Below are positions 15,417 to 24,478 of a stretch of 45,297 nt of DNA, in pieces. The notes beneath the pieces were generated by a model. It was not told the DNA's origin and made no database searches. It saw nothing but the letters and a program-made list of their open reading frames with translations. Location: contig JAHDGK010000004.1 in assembly GCA_020627685.1 (NCBI GenBank), positions 121,667-166,963 on the forward strand. Reading direction: 5' to 3'. The translations under genes were made by a program, and so were the position numbers. Source of the DNA: Granulosicoccus sp. (lineage in GTDB: Bacteria > Pseudomonadota > Gammaproteobacteria > Granulosicoccales > Granulosicoccaceae). Within the stretch, counting starts at the first letter, position 1, and each line of letters starts with the position of its first letter.

Positions 15417-18400
15417 GATTTCTGCCTCGTGGAATCAGCATCCAGAAAAACCGTGGAACAAATCGTAGCCTCAACGGTTGTTCCGTCTACCAATGGGAAA
15501 TAGACTTTCTCGCCCATACGTTGCAAGCCATCTTTGATGACGCCCATGGCGATACGTCGCCCTAAAAACGCACTGTGATAACTGGACGTCACGTGCCCTA
15601 CCATTGTCATGGGTATTTCCTGTTCGGGGTCGCGTACGGCCTGAGCACCTTCGGGTAAATTAACTGACGGATCAGTTGTTAATAGTCCGACCAGCTGTTT
15701 ACGATCGGATCGCAAGCAATCTGCTCTATTCATGCCGCGTTTGCCGATAAAACTAAACGGCTTATTGTTGGCAACCGCCCAACCGTGATTCAAGTCTTCC
15801 GGTGTCACAGATCCGTCTGTGTCTTGCCCGACAATAATGAACCCTTTCTCCGCACGTAGCACGTGCATAGTCTCAGTGCCGTATGGAGTCAGGTTGTATT
15901 CAGCACCCGCTTTGAACAGTGCTTTCCAAACATGCAAACCGTATTGTGCTGGAACGTTTATTTCGTAAGATAAATCACCGGTGAATGAGATTCTAAAAAT
16001 CCTGGCTGGAACACCTGCGACATTCGCAGCACGCCAGTCCATAAAACCGAAGGCCTCAGCGGATAGATCGATCTCCGTTAAGCTTGCCAACAGCTTGCGG
16101 CTGTCAGGGCCTGCAATAGACATCGTCGCCCATTGATCAGTCACACTGTTGAAATACACTTCCATCTCAGGCCATTCAGTCTGATGGTAAATCTCTAACC
16201 ACGACAGGACTCTGGCAGCACCGCCCGAGGTTGTCGTCATCAGAAAATGATTCTCATCGAGGCATGACGTCACGCCGTCGTCCATGACCATGCCGTCTTC
16301 GCCGCACATCAATCCGTAGCGGCATCGACCAGGGGCTAACTTCGCCCAGGCATTGGTGTAAACACGTCCTAAAAATTCCCGCGCATCTTTACCTTGAATA
16401 TCAATTTTGCCCAGCGTTGATGCATCCAGAATACCGACGTTATTTCTCGTCGCTAGCTGCTCTCGCGCTATCGCCTCTTCCATGGTCTCGCCGGTTGTCG
16501 TGTAGAAGAGCGGTCGCTTCCATTGACCCACGTTTTCAAACTGTGCGCCGTTTTCCAAGTGCCAAGTATGCATAGGTGTAAAACGCTGAGGATCAAACAG
16601 TGCGTCGGTATGAGCACCGGCAACAACCCCGAAACTCACAGGTGTGTAGTTGGGTCTGAAAACGGTAGTACCGGTCTCCTCAATCGTTTTGTTCAAACTT
16701 TTAGCAACAATCGCCATACCGTTGATATTGCCGGTCTTGCCTTGATCGGTTCCAAAACCCAATGCGGTGTAGCGCTTTACATGCTCAATCGACTCGAAGC
16801 CTTCGCGGGTTGTCATCTCAATGCCAGCAGCGGTGACGTCATTTTGCATATCAACAAATTGTTTGGGCGCACGGCTGACAGGTTTTGTATGAGGTACCAA
16901 ATAGATAGGCATGGTGTCACCGACAACATCATTGCCCGATGCCGCAACCGGCAGATTGATATCGTCATTGGACTGATGTCCTGCTGCGGCCGCCGCAACA
17001 CGTCCTTGGGAGGCTCCATCTGCCAGACACTCATTGACAGTAGCCTTACCCGAGATAGAACCTGCGGTGTATCGCTGCTCTGTCGTGGGTCCAGGTACAA
17101 ACCCTAAAACGTCTTCAGACCAAACCGGGCGACTACCTGTGTGACATGACAGATGCACAACTGGACTCCACCCACCGCTACTAGCAATGGTGTCGCACGG
17201 AAGCCATCGAGTATCTCCTGTCACGAAGGTACCTTGGGCATTGATAGGGGCAACAACAGCACCGGACACGCGCTTACGCCCTTTGGCTTCAATAATGACA
17301 GAACCGGTAAGCACACGTATCCCACGCTCCAGGGCAAGATCTACCACTCGTCCTTCCGGTGATTTACGTGTATCGACAATAGCGACAACTTTACGACCCG
17401 CATCCAACCAATCAATAGCACTTTGATAAGCGCTGTCATTGTTAGTCATCAAAACCAGCGAATTACCTGGAACGACTGCAAAGCGGTGAATATAGTGACT
17501 TAAGCTTGAAGCGATCATGCAACCCGGTAAATCGTTATTCGCAAATACCAGGGGTCTCTCATGAGCCCCGGTGGCAAGCACAACACTACCGGCACGCACC
17601 TTATGGAATCTGTGGCGTGCCGTTCCATCTGGTGACGTGTCACCAAGATGATCAGTGCGACGCTCACTAATAGTTAAAAAATTATGATCGTGATAACCGT
17701 TCACGGTCGCTCGCGTCAGCATCGTTACCTTCGGGTTGTCAGACAACTCATTAACAACGGATTCAACCCAGTCCATAGGCTCCATGCCATCAATACGCTC
17801 AAGGCTATGCAGTAAGGATCCACCAAACTCAGACCGCTCATCGGCCAGCAACACCCTCGCACCCTGACGAGAAGCTTGCAAAGCCGCCATTAAACCTGAA
17901 GGGCCAGCACCCACTACCATGACATCTGCGTGATGATGCATATGGTCATAACGATCGACGTCGGGCTTAGTAGGGGCCTTACCCAGTCCAGCGGCACGAC
18001 GAATAAATTTTTCGTAGTTCTCCCACTGTGACTTTGGCCACATGAAGGTTTTGTAGTAGAAACCCGGGCTCATTAGTGCGCCGCCAAGCTTGCCAAACAA
18101 TCCCATGACATCATGGTCAGCACTTGGCCAACCATTAACAGGGCTACTGACCAAGCCGTGATATAGCGATTGCTCAGTCGCTTTTACATTGGGAATTTGC
18201 GTGCTTTCAGTGCTGCCGATTTGCAACACGGCATTCGGCTCCTCAACACCTGCGGTCATGATGCCACGTGGCCGGCCGTACTTAAAGCTTCGACCAACAA
18301 CATCAATACCATTCGCCAACAGAGCCGAGGCCAACGTATCGCCCTCGTACCCCATCAGCCTTCGGCCGTCAAAGTTAAAAATTAAAGGCTTGCGACGATT

Positions 18401-18463
18401 AATTCTTCCACCGGATGCCAAGCGATTGCGTTGCTGAAGTTTCAGCTGATGGGTAGACATCAT
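15413..18463 (-). CDS. soxA: sarcosine oxidase alpha subunit
   Basis: The large chain has 1016 residues, the usual length. The N-terminal 2Fe-2S-ferredoxin-like domain (about 20-105) includes GYEGDTLASALLANG and SFKYGRPRGIMTAG. The NAD-binding Rossmann domain begins at VMVVGAGPSGLMAALQAS (about 181-198). The C-terminal half (about 620-1010) is a GcvT-type folate-binding aminomethyltransferase domain, shown by GILDASTLGKIDIQGKDARE, FTGDLSYEINVPA and GFIIVGQDTDGSVTPEDLNH. The complex oxidises sarcosine to glycine, passing the one-carbon unit to tetrahydrofolate and electrons to oxygen. Its start overlaps the soxD stop by 4 bases. Two adjacent ATG codons occur at the start; the first is taken. 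Confidence 0.97.
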   Translation of the reverse strand: MMSTHQLKLQQRNRLASGGRINRRKPLIFNFDGRRLMGYEGDTLASALLANGIDVVGRSFKYGRPRGIMTAGVEEPNAVLQIGSTESTQIPNVKATEQSLYHGLVSSPVNGWPSADHDVMGLFGKLGGALMSPGFYYKTFMWPKSQWENYEKFIRRAAGLGKAPTKPDVDRYDHMHHHADVMVVGAGPSGLMAALQASRQGARVLLADERSEFGGSLLHSLERIDGMEPMDWVESVVNELSDNPKVTMLTRATVNGYHDHNFLTISERRTDHLGDTSPDGTARHRFHKVRAGSVVLATGAHERPLVFANNDLPGCMIASSLSHYIHRFAVVPGNSLVLMTNNDSAYQSAIDWLDAGRKVVAIVDTRKSPEGRVVDLALERGIRVLTGSVIIEAKGRKRVSGAVVAPINAQGTFVTGDTRWLPCDTIASSGGWSPVVHLSCHTGSRPVWSEDVLGFVPGPTTEQRYTAGSISGKATVNECLADGASQGRVAAAAAGHQSNDDINLPVAASGNDVVGDTMPIYLVPHTKPVSRAPKQFVDMQNDVTAAGIEMTTREGFESIEHVKRYTALGFGTDQGKTGNINGMAIVAKSLNKTIEETGTTVFRPNYTPVSFGVVAGAHTDALFDPQRFTPMHTWHLENGAQFENVGQWKRPLFYTTTGETMEEAIAREQLATRNNVGILDASTLGKIDIQGKDAREFLGRVYTNAWAKLAPGRCRYGLMCGEDGMVMDDGVTSCLDENHFLMTTTSGGAARVLSWLEIYHQTEWPEMEVYFNSVTDQWATMSIAGPDSRKLLASLTEIDLSAEAFGFMDWRAANVAGVPARIFRISFTGDLSYEINVPAQYGLHVWKALFKAGAEYNLTPYGTETMHVLRAEKGFIIVGQDTDGSVTPEDLNHGWAVANNKPFSFIGKRGMNRADCLRSDRKQLVGLLTTDPSVNLPEGAQAVRDPEQEIPMTMVGHVTSSYHSAFLGRRIAMGVIKDGLQRMGEKVYFPLVDGTTVEATICSTVFLDADSTRQKS

Positions 18464-18819
18464 GAGCTTTGCTCCTTAGTGATGTCAGAGGCTCCGTGCG
18501 CCATATTCAGAATGGATCCAGTCTCAGTGACCGTTGGATTCTCAGGAAGGTCCAAGGTCTCACCGCTTTTATAGGTGGCGTAAATTTCATACGTTTGCGT
18601 ATTACGCGCAACGTTAAAAAACTTGCGACAGCCCGCAGCGTGTACCCACATCTCACGATGGACTCCTCGCGTATTTTTTCGGTAATACAACCAATGTCCC
18701 CATTCTTCGTCGGTCATGGAATCCGGATCGAGAGGTCTGGGTAAATGCGCCTGGCCGGTCGCATGAAACTCTTCTTCTTCGCGGTGCTCACCACAGTAAG
18801 GGCAATGAATTAGGAACAT
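18460..18819 (-). CDS. soxD: sarcosine oxidase delta subunit
   Basis: This small 119-residue chain opens with MFLIHCPYCGEHREEEEF. The CPYC pair and the later HAAGC cysteine (near residue 64) are the zinc-binding residues of SoxD. EEWGHWLYYRKNTRGVHREM is also characteristic. The subunit is structural in the heterotetramer. The protein is slightly longer than many SoxD chains because of a C-terminal tail rich in Thr and Glu. It lies 53 bases after soxB and overlaps soxA by 4 bases, the classic soxB-D-A-G order. Confidence 0.95.
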   Translation of the reverse strand: MFLIHCPYCGEHREEEEFHATGQAHLPRPLDPDSMTDEEWGHWLYYRKNTRGVHREMWVHAAGCRKFFNVARNTQTYEIYATYKSGETLDLPENPTVTETGSILNMAHGASDITKEQSS

Positions 18820-18872
18820 GGCAAAGTCTGTCTAGTTATCGTACAAAAATAGGTGGATAAGAGATTCGCAAA

Positions 18873-20126
18873 TCAATGCGCGACACCGGCGGCGCCGTGC
18901 TCATCAATCAAAGAACCATCCTGAAAACGCCAATAGTTAAACGCCTGACTCAAGGTATTGGGTTCTCCAGTAGCCAACATGTCCGCAAACACATGGCCTG
19001 AACCCGGCGTCGCTTTAAATCCGCCCGTACCCCAACCACAATTAAAAAATAGATTTTCCACGGGTGTTTTTGAAATAATCGGGCAGGCATCTGGGGTGGT
19101 GTCAACGATACCGCCCCACTGACGGTTCATGTGCACACGTGAGACAACCGGAAACAACTCAATGATGGCCTGCATCGTATGTTCTATGACCGGGAACGAG
19201 CCTCGCTGCCCGTAGCCAACATAGCCATCAATTCCGGCACCTATTACAAGATCGCCTTTGTCAGATTGAGACATGTATCCGTGAACCGCATTGGACATAA
19301 CAACCGTATCCAAAATGGGTTTTATAGGCTCAGAAACATACGCTTGTAGCGGGTGTGACTCTATCGGTAGCTCGAAGCCTGCGTAGCCTGCAAGCACCCC
19401 TGAATTACCGGCAGCAACACAACCAATACGATCGGCTTTTATCATTCCGTGTTGCGCGGTCATAACGCCCACCGCAGCGCCGTCTTCAACAACAATGTCA
19501 GTCACTTCTGTTTGTTGAATGATATCGACGCCGTAACTGTCAGCACCTCGGGCATAGCCCCACGCAACTGCATCATGGCGTGCCACGCCCGCTCTGGGTT
19601 GCCAGGATGCTCCCATGATGGGATATCGCGTTGAACCGGAGCAATCCATGATGGGCACGATTTCCTGACACTGCTTCGCGTCGAGTACTTCTCCGTCAAT
19701 ACCGTTCAAACGATTCGCGTTAACACGGCGCTGAATATCACGCATGTCTTGCAGGTTATGTCCAAGGTTCATAACACCGCGTTGCGAGAACATGACGTTG
19801 TAGTTGAGATCCTGGGATAGCCCTTCCCAGAGCTTCATGGCGTGCTCATACAGGTGCGCTGCTTCGTCCCATAAATAATTGGATCTGACAATGGTGGTGT
19901 TACGACCCGTGTTTCCGCCGCCAATCCAGCCTTTCTCGATAACTGCGACATTAATCTTGTCGTGCAGTTTTGCCAGGTAGTACGCCGTAGCCAAGCCGTG
20001 ACCGCCGCCACCGACGATGATGACATCGTAGTGCTTTTTCGGCGTGGGATTGCGCCACATGCGCTGCCAGTGTTCCTGATGCTTAAACGCCTGTTTTATC
20101 AGGCCAAATCCGGAAAAACGATTCAT
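18873..20126 (-). CDS. soxB: sarcosine oxidase beta subunit
   Basis: This 417-residue DAO-fold flavoprotein is the catalytic subunit that oxidises sarcosine. The dinucleotide-binding motif is at about 34-46 (VIIVGGGGHGLATA), followed by GWIGGGNTGRNTTIVRSNY. H184 in GVARHDAVAWGYARGAD sits where the family's covalently bound FMN histidine is found. The C-terminal FFNCGWGTGGFKATPGSG is the conserved flavin-contacting end. It is the first gene of the minus-strand sox operon, divergent from an AraC-type regulator. A probable weak promoter lies at 20189-20161. Confidence 0.97.
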   Translation of the reverse strand: MNRFSGFGLIKQAFKHQEHWQRMWRNPTPKKHYDVIIVGGGGHGLATAYYLAKLHDKINVAVIEKGWIGGGNTGRNTTIVRSNYLWDEAAHLYEHAMKLWEGLSQDLNYNVMFSQRGVMNLGHNLQDMRDIQRRVNANRLNGIDGEVLDAKQCQEIVPIMDCSGSTRYPIMGASWQPRAGVARHDAVAWGYARGADSYGVDIIQQTEVTDIVVEDGAAVGVMTAQHGMIKADRIGCVAAGNSGVLAGYAGFELPIESHPLQAYVSEPIKPILDTVVMSNAVHGYMSQSDKGDLVIGAGIDGYVGYGQRGSFPVIEHTMQAIIELFPVVSRVHMNRQWGGIVDTTPDACPIISKTPVENLFFNCGWGTGGFKATPGSGHVFADMLATGEPNTLSQAFNYWRFQDGSLIDEHGAAGVAH

Positions 20127-20160
20127 TGCGTTTACTCGACACTCGGTTCGGTGAGGCTAG

Positions 20161-20189
20161 ACAATATTGTGTACGCCAAACGTGCTCAA
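20161..20189 (-). promoter_or_regulatory. possible activator-dependent promoter of the sox operon
   Basis: On the minus strand TTGAGC (20189-20184) and TATTGT (20166-20161) lie 17 bases apart, 35 bases before the soxB start. Each hexamer matches 4 of 6, as expected for a promoter needing an activator. The -10 lies in a perfect 10-base palindrome, ACAATATTGT (20161-20170). Confidence 0.35.
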
Positions 20190-20239
20190 GAACTGACTCT
20201 TTACGCACATTTTTTGCTCTTGGGCGTCATATATAGCAT

Positions 20240-20258
20240 TATGCGACAAAATCGCATA
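20240..20258. promoter_or_regulatory. inverted repeat, possible operator of the sox regulator
   Basis: TATGCGA (20240-20246) and TCGCATA (20252-20258) form a perfect repeat around CAAAA. It lies in the divergent soxB-regulator region, about 72 bases upstream of the putative sox -10 and just before the preferred regulator start at 20271. This position suits an activator site that also controls the regulator's own gene. No binding evidence is available from sequence alone. Confidence 0.45.
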
Positions 20259-20270
20259 GCATGCACGGGC

Positions 20271-21317
20271 ATGAACGAAAAAGTAGACCCACATTCGACC
20301 CCTGATTCTACCTCGCTGACGGTAGTCTTTCTGCTGCAACCACATTTTAGTTTGCTGGCCTTCACTGCGGCCGCAGATGCGCTCACCACGGCTAACTTAG
20401 TGATTGGTGAAAAACGATTTAAATTCAGAACCGTTTCGATCGACAATGAAAAAGTGATCAGCGATTTGGGTATTCCCATCAGTAGTGATGAGGCCATTCC
20501 CGGACTTTCACTAACCGACATTCCACAGGCTGAACCCCACGTCACCGACGCAGTGTTAAAGAGCGCAGATATGCTCATCGTGTGTGGTGGCTACCGCTGC
20601 GATTTGGAAGAACACCCGGCAACCAGCGAGTTGCTTCGACTCGCACACGAACAACAGATAATGCTCGGTGGTTTGTGGAACGGAATTTTTAGCGTCGCCT
20701 GGGCCGGATTGATGGAAGGCTATGCCTGTGCCCTGCACCCGGATAATCAATCACTGGCCATAGAACAGTTTCCGGACATGTTTGTCAGGCAAGATTCGGT
20801 AGTCATAGACCGTGTTAGAGCCTCCGCTGCAGGCCCCAACAGTGCGTTTGATTTAATGCTTCTGCTCATTCAACGACACGACACCATAGAGACCGTCCAA
20901 GCGATACGCAATATTTTACGTGCCGATGCCGGTTCTGCGGAAAACGTTGAGACAGCTATTCAACGCGACGATGAGAGCCGCTTCCCGGTTAACTTACGCA
21001 ATGCTTTGCAACTCATGCGAAGCAATCTGGACGAACCGGTAGATAAGCACGTGATAGCCCAGCACATGAATATGTCGACTCGGGCTATGGAGAGAATTTT
21101 CAGACGCTATTTAAACACGAGCCCGGCGCGTCACTACATGCAGCTTAGACTGCAAAGCGCCTATGAACTTTTACAGCAAACTGATCAGAGTATCAGTGAG
21201 GTCAGTGATGCCTGCGGGTTTGTCAGTAGCGCGCACTTTAGCCGAACATTCAACCAGAAATATGGCTTCGCACCCAGCGCACTGAGAAAGTCCGTGAACC
21301 GCGTAATCGACGTTTAG
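20271..21317 (+). CDS. GlxA/GbdR-type AraC family regulator, probable sox activator
   Basis: The protein has 348 residues from the preferred start. The N-terminal DJ-1/PfpI (GATase1-like) domain (about 15-205) runs from LTVVFLLQPHFSLLAFTAAA through MLIVCGGYRC to DSVVIDRVRASAAGPNSAFD. The C-terminal AraC helix-turn-helix pair (about 240-340) shows STRAMERIFRRYLNTSPARH and SISEVSDACGFVSSAHFSRT. This architecture is shared by GbdR, CdhR and SouR of Pseudomonas, which regulate glycine betaine, carnitine and sarcosine genes, and the gene is divergent from soxB. ATG at 20271 was chosen over 20241 because the latter lies inside the inverted repeat at 20240-20258. The reading frame is open further upstream but runs into soxB. 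Confidence 0.88.
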   Translation: MNEKVDPHSTPDSTSLTVVFLLQPHFSLLAFTAAADALTTANLVIGEKRFKFRTVSIDNEKVISDLGIPISSDEAIPGLSLTDIPQAEPHVTDAVLKSADMLIVCGGYRCDLEEHPATSELLRLAHEQQIMLGGLWNGIFSVAWAGLMEGYACALHPDNQSLAIEQFPDMFVRQDSVVIDRVRASAAGPNSAFDLMLLLIQRHDTIETVQAIRNILRADAGSAENVETAIQRDDESRFPVNLRNALQLMRSNLDEPVDKHVIAQHMNMSTRAMERIFRRYLNTSPARHYMQLRLQSAYELLQQTDQSISEVSDACGFVSSAHFSRTFNQKYGFAPSALRKSVNRVIDV

Positions 21318-22612
21318 CCAATACGAACGCGTCGTTGCGTCCATACAAGAAGAAGTGCAAACGCCCACGCATACAAGGAAATAGAACCGGCGAATGCAGG
21401 TGTCGTTTCATCATCCTGTGGTAGCGCTGCTGCTATAGATGGCTCAACCTGAGTGGGCACAAAATCATTGCTTGATACGTTCGAGTTATTCGCACTATTC
21501 ATATCGGGCGTTTTTGCGCGAACAACAGCCTGGTAAGACGTCAACGCAGCATTAGGTTCTACACCCAGCGTCAGCACACTGGAACTGCTGCCAGATAATC
21601 TGTCTAGCGAGCAAATCAACGCATTAAAACTGTCAGTAATACAAGACCAACCGTTATTGCTATAGCCGCTAACTAAAGATGGATCTATGGATACCCGCAC
21701 TTCAACATCGTGTGCTCCTTGCTGATCGTTGTTAGCGACATGTATTGCGGCTTCGTTGCCAGTCTCCGTTGAGTACAAATGAGCAACAACCGATAGATCC
21801 GCCGCGTAAAGTTCAGACACTGCCGCTAAATCACCTGCACTGGGTGCAGTTCGCTGACCAATAGAATTCGCGGAACCAAAAATCGGTGTAATCGTCGGTT
21901 GACCTGCAAACGAAAAATTATATCGCCCGTAGTGCATGATGGAGCCATAGTCATACTCACCCAGCGTGCTGGAAGCAGTCGTGGCAATATCAAAATTGTG
22001 TGTCTTGTCGGCGCTGATGTTATCCCAATGAATCGTAATATGTTGATCACGATCAGGGCGAGTGTGTTCATGCTCTAAACCCAACACGTGTCCAATTTCA
22101 TGCATGACACTACCGGTTGTGCAGTTTGTTCCAACCCACACATGTTGCTCGCCACCCTGCCGGCCTACCCATGATGCGCAACCGGCATTGTTCTTAAACA
22201 GCACCGAATCTTCAATCGAGCGTTGTGCACCAGCGACTTCATCAATGCTTTTAAATGTAATGCCGGCTACTTTGTTCCAGTGGGCAATAGCCGAATTAAT
22301 GGCATCCACAGAATGTTGAGGTAATGTCGGATCAAGGCGATACGGTACAACCCCGTCTACCCATAGGTTTCGATCACTGTTAGAACCTATTCCGCGCCCT
22401 TGCAGATTCATAGATCGACGAAAAACATCTCCCTCACTCAGGGTGACCCCTTCGGCTAGACCAGCAGGATTCGCAGTTTCAGATTCATCAATGCCTGACT
22501 GCGAGAGAACGCTCATCGCCGCACACGTCAGAGCAAGACCCGCGATGCTCCTTAATCGAACTAATTTTGTAGCCAAGAACGGCAAGAACCCTACTCCGGA
22601 TAATGTAATCAC
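21314..22612 (-). CDS. secreted astacin-type (M12A) metalloprotease with a C-terminal anchor tail
   Basis: The protein is 432 residues from a GTG start; a later start is possible, but all candidates keep the signal peptide (hydrophobic core about 22-38). The catalytic domain (about 80-275) contains HEIGHVLGLEHEHTRPDRD, with zinc ligands H171, H175 and H181 and catalytic E172. The Met-turn is SIMHYGRYNFS (M226). Both are diagnostic of astacins. A DUF11/CARDB-like beta domain (about 285-390) has a possible disulfide between GWSCITDS and ALICSLD. The tail is a hydrophobic stretch SISLYAWAFALLLVW followed by TQRRVR, which resembles a C-terminal sorting or anchoring signal. It ends 4 bases inside the convergent regulator gene. 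Confidence 0.9.
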   Translation of the reverse strand: MITLSGVGFLPFLATKLVRLRSIAGLALTCAAMSVLSQSGIDESETANPAGLAEGVTLSEGDVFRRSMNLQGRGIGSNSDRNLWVDGVVPYRLDPTLPQHSVDAINSAIAHWNKVAGITFKSIDEVAGAQRSIEDSVLFKNNAGCASWVGRQGGEQHVWVGTNCTTGSVMHEIGHVLGLEHEHTRPDRDQHITIHWDNISADKTHNFDIATTASSTLGEYDYGSIMHYGRYNFSFAGQPTITPIFGSANSIGQRTAPSAGDLAAVSELYAADLSVVAHLYSTETGNEAAIHVANNDQQGAHDVEVRVSIDPSLVSGYSNNGWSCITDSFNALICSLDRLSGSSSSVLTLGVEPNAALTSYQAVVRAKTPDMNSANNSNVSSNDFVPTQVEPSIAAALPQDDETTPAFAGSISLYAWAFALLLVWTQRRVRIG

Positions 22613-22762
22613 TCAGTTCCAGAAGCGGCCGCTCAAACGCAATTCTTAACGCTGGCTAACAGGTCTTATTGACCCCACTTCGGTACTTTTCCCGGAATAC
22701 ACAACGCGAACTCTGGGCCGCGATGTACAATCAAGTAACATCTGCAACGGAGAAGTAACCCA

Positions 22763-23422
22763 ATGTCTTTACGAATCAATGATGAAGCGCCTGATTTCAC
22801 GGCCCAAACTACTCAGGGTTCAATCAATTTCCACGAGTGGATCGGCGACGGATGGGCTGTATTGTTCTCGCACCCGAAAGACTTCACTCCGGTTTGCACC
22901 ACAGAATTAGGCACGGTCGCACACCTGATGCCTGAATTCGAAAAGCGAAACTGCAAGGTGGTTGGTCTAAGTATTGACCCTGTTGAGAACCATGCAGAGT
23001 GGGCAAACGACATCCATGAAACGCAGGGTGCTAAAGTGAATTTCCCAATGATTGGCGACACGGATTTATCCGTTGCCAAAGCCTACGATATGTTTCCAAC
23101 AGACATCAGCGGCACCAGTGAGGGACGCACGGCAGCCACCAATGCAACAGTACGATCGGTTTATATCATCGGGCCGGACAAGCGCATCAAACTGATCATG
23201 ACCTATCCGATGACTACCGGCAGAAATTTCGACGAAATTTTACGGGTTATCGATTCCATGCAACTAACCGCAGCCCATCAGGTAGCCACACCTGCTAACT
23301 GGACGGATGGCAACGAAGTCATCATCGTGCCTGCGGTCAGTGATGAAGAAGCCGACAAGAAATATCCGGAAGGCTACCGTAAAGTTAAGCCGTACCTACG
23401 CTACGTAGATCAACCTAAGTAA
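22763..23422 (+). CDS. 1-Cys peroxiredoxin (Prx6 type)
   Basis: This 219-residue cytosolic protein reduces hydrogen peroxide and organic peroxides. The peroxidatic cysteine is C45 in HPKDFTPVCTTELG. The length, the FPMIGDTDLSVAKAYDMF stretch, the VYIIGPDKRIKLIMTYPM stretch and the C-terminal KKYPEGYRKVKPYLRYV are all typical of the Prx6/1-Cys group. GGAG lies about 10 bases before the ATG. It is monocistronic, converging on ppsR across a shared hairpin. Sarcosine oxidase makes hydrogen peroxide, so proximity could be useful, though peroxiredoxins are ubiquitous. Confidence 0.96.
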   Translation: MSLRINDEAPDFTAQTTQGSINFHEWIGDGWAVLFSHPKDFTPVCTTELGTVAHLMPEFEKRNCKVVGLSIDPVENHAEWANDIHETQGAKVNFPMIGDTDLSVAKAYDMFPTDISGTSEGRTAATNATVRSVYIIGPDKRIKLIMTYPMTTGRNFDEILRVIDSMQLTAAHQVATPANWTDGNEVIIVPAVSDEEADKKYPEGYRKVKPYLRYVDQPK

Positions 23423-23438
23423 TTTTTAAGTACTACGG

Positions 23439-23468
23439 GTGAAGCCTTACGTATTCGTAGGGCTTCAC
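23439..23468. terminator. shared bidirectional terminator between the peroxiredoxin gene and ppsR
   Basis: GTGAAGCCTTACG (23439-23451) pairs with CGTAGGGCTTCAC (23456-23468), 13 pairs with one T-G wobble and a TATT loop. It sits between two convergent genes. T-rich sequence occurs on both sides (GTGTTTA on the plus strand, CTTAAAAATT on the minus strand). Confidence 0.65.
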
Positions 23469-23475
23469 TACGTGT

Positions 23476-24306
23476 TTACTGCCTTTTACCCCTCTTGGTG
23501 CGATTGACAATCATGGCACCGATCTCTTCTACCGACATTCGCGTTGTGTTCAAAAAAGGCACGGCTGTTTTACGAAACAAATTTTCAGCCTGAGCAATTT
23601 CCCGCTGGCAGGTATCCGCATTACTGTAGCTTGATCCCTGATAACGTTGCTGACGAATTTGCAACAGCCTATACGGATCAATAGTCAGCCCGAATAACTT
23701 GTCTTTATGTTCCTGTAGCGCGGCGGGCAGCTCTTTGCGTTCCAACTCTTTGTCAGTTAGTGGATAGTTGGACACATACAATCCATAGTGCAGAGATAAA
23801 TACAAGGAAGCCGGTGTTTTACCGCAACGAGACACCCCGACAATAATCAAATCTGCTTTGCGGTAATGATCGATATCCAGACCATCATCTGTCTGCAAAG
23901 CAAAATGTACGGCTGCTATCCGCGACGTGTAAGCCGTTTCATCCTGCACACCATGTGACTTGCCAATGGTATGAGATGACTCAACGCCCAAACGAGCTTC
24001 CATGGGACCGATAAACGAGTCAAAAAGATCAAATACACCGATATCAGCGGCTGTGAAAAGCGCTCGAAGATCGTCATTGACCATGGTTAAGAATACCAAT
24101 GGCGCAGAACCCGTAGAGGCTCGAATCTCGAGACATCTGTCAACAATTTCTGCCGCTTTGATTTCAGTGTCAACGAAGGTGAAGGTTTCTGTTTTGAAAT
24201 CCACACTTGGAAACTGACTTAACAGACTATGTGCCATTGCCTCAGCAGTCAGACCCGTTCGATCTGAGACAATAAACGCACTTCGCTGATTTAACGTTGT
24301 CGACAT
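23476..24306 (-). CDS. ppsR: PEP synthase regulatory protein (kinase/pyrophosphorylase)
   Basis: This 276-residue protein of the former DUF299 family inactivates PEP synthase by ADP-dependent phosphorylation of a threonine, and reactivates it by phosphate-dependent removal of the phosphate. The P-loop is GVSRCGKT (157-164), followed by PASLYLSLHYGLYVSNYPL. AFIVSDRTGLTAEAMAHSLL opens the protein as expected. It is divergent from ppsA with 172 bases between starts, so substrate and regulator genes share a control region. This is the usual proteobacterial arrangement. Confidence 0.96.
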   Translation of the reverse strand: MSTTLNQRSAFIVSDRTGLTAEAMAHSLLSQFPSVDFKTETFTFVDTEIKAAEIVDRCLEIRASTGSAPLVFLTMVNDDLRALFTAADIGVFDLFDSFIGPMEARLGVESSHTIGKSHGVQDETAYTSRIAAVHFALQTDDGLDIDHYRKADLIIVGVSRCGKTPASLYLSLHYGLYVSNYPLTDKELERKELPAALQEHKDKLFGLTIDPYRLLQIRQQRYQGSSYSNADTCQREIAQAENLFRKTAVPFLNTTRMSVEEIGAMIVNRTKRGKRQ

Positions 24307-24478
24307 AAGCTAATATCTTTGATAAGCAAATTAGTGTGTCGGTGCTTCAGCCTATCAAGCCCCGAAAGCTAACCGTTACACCGTGGCTAGTGTGTATAGA
24401 CTAACTGTTCAAGCAAGCATACTTCAGGCCGCTAAACGGTTGCGCATATAAAGAAGACTCAGACTCTAAGGAGAGCAC

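Noticed and set aside
16523-17107. 194-codon plus-strand frame inside soxA
   Set aside because: It lies wholly antisense to a strongly conserved gene, shows no known domain and has no ribosome site; a shadow frame.
19962-20270. Upstream extension of the AraC-type regulator
   Set aside because: It would overlap soxB by 165 bases and pass through the promoter region. Family members begin shortly before the DJ-1-like domain.
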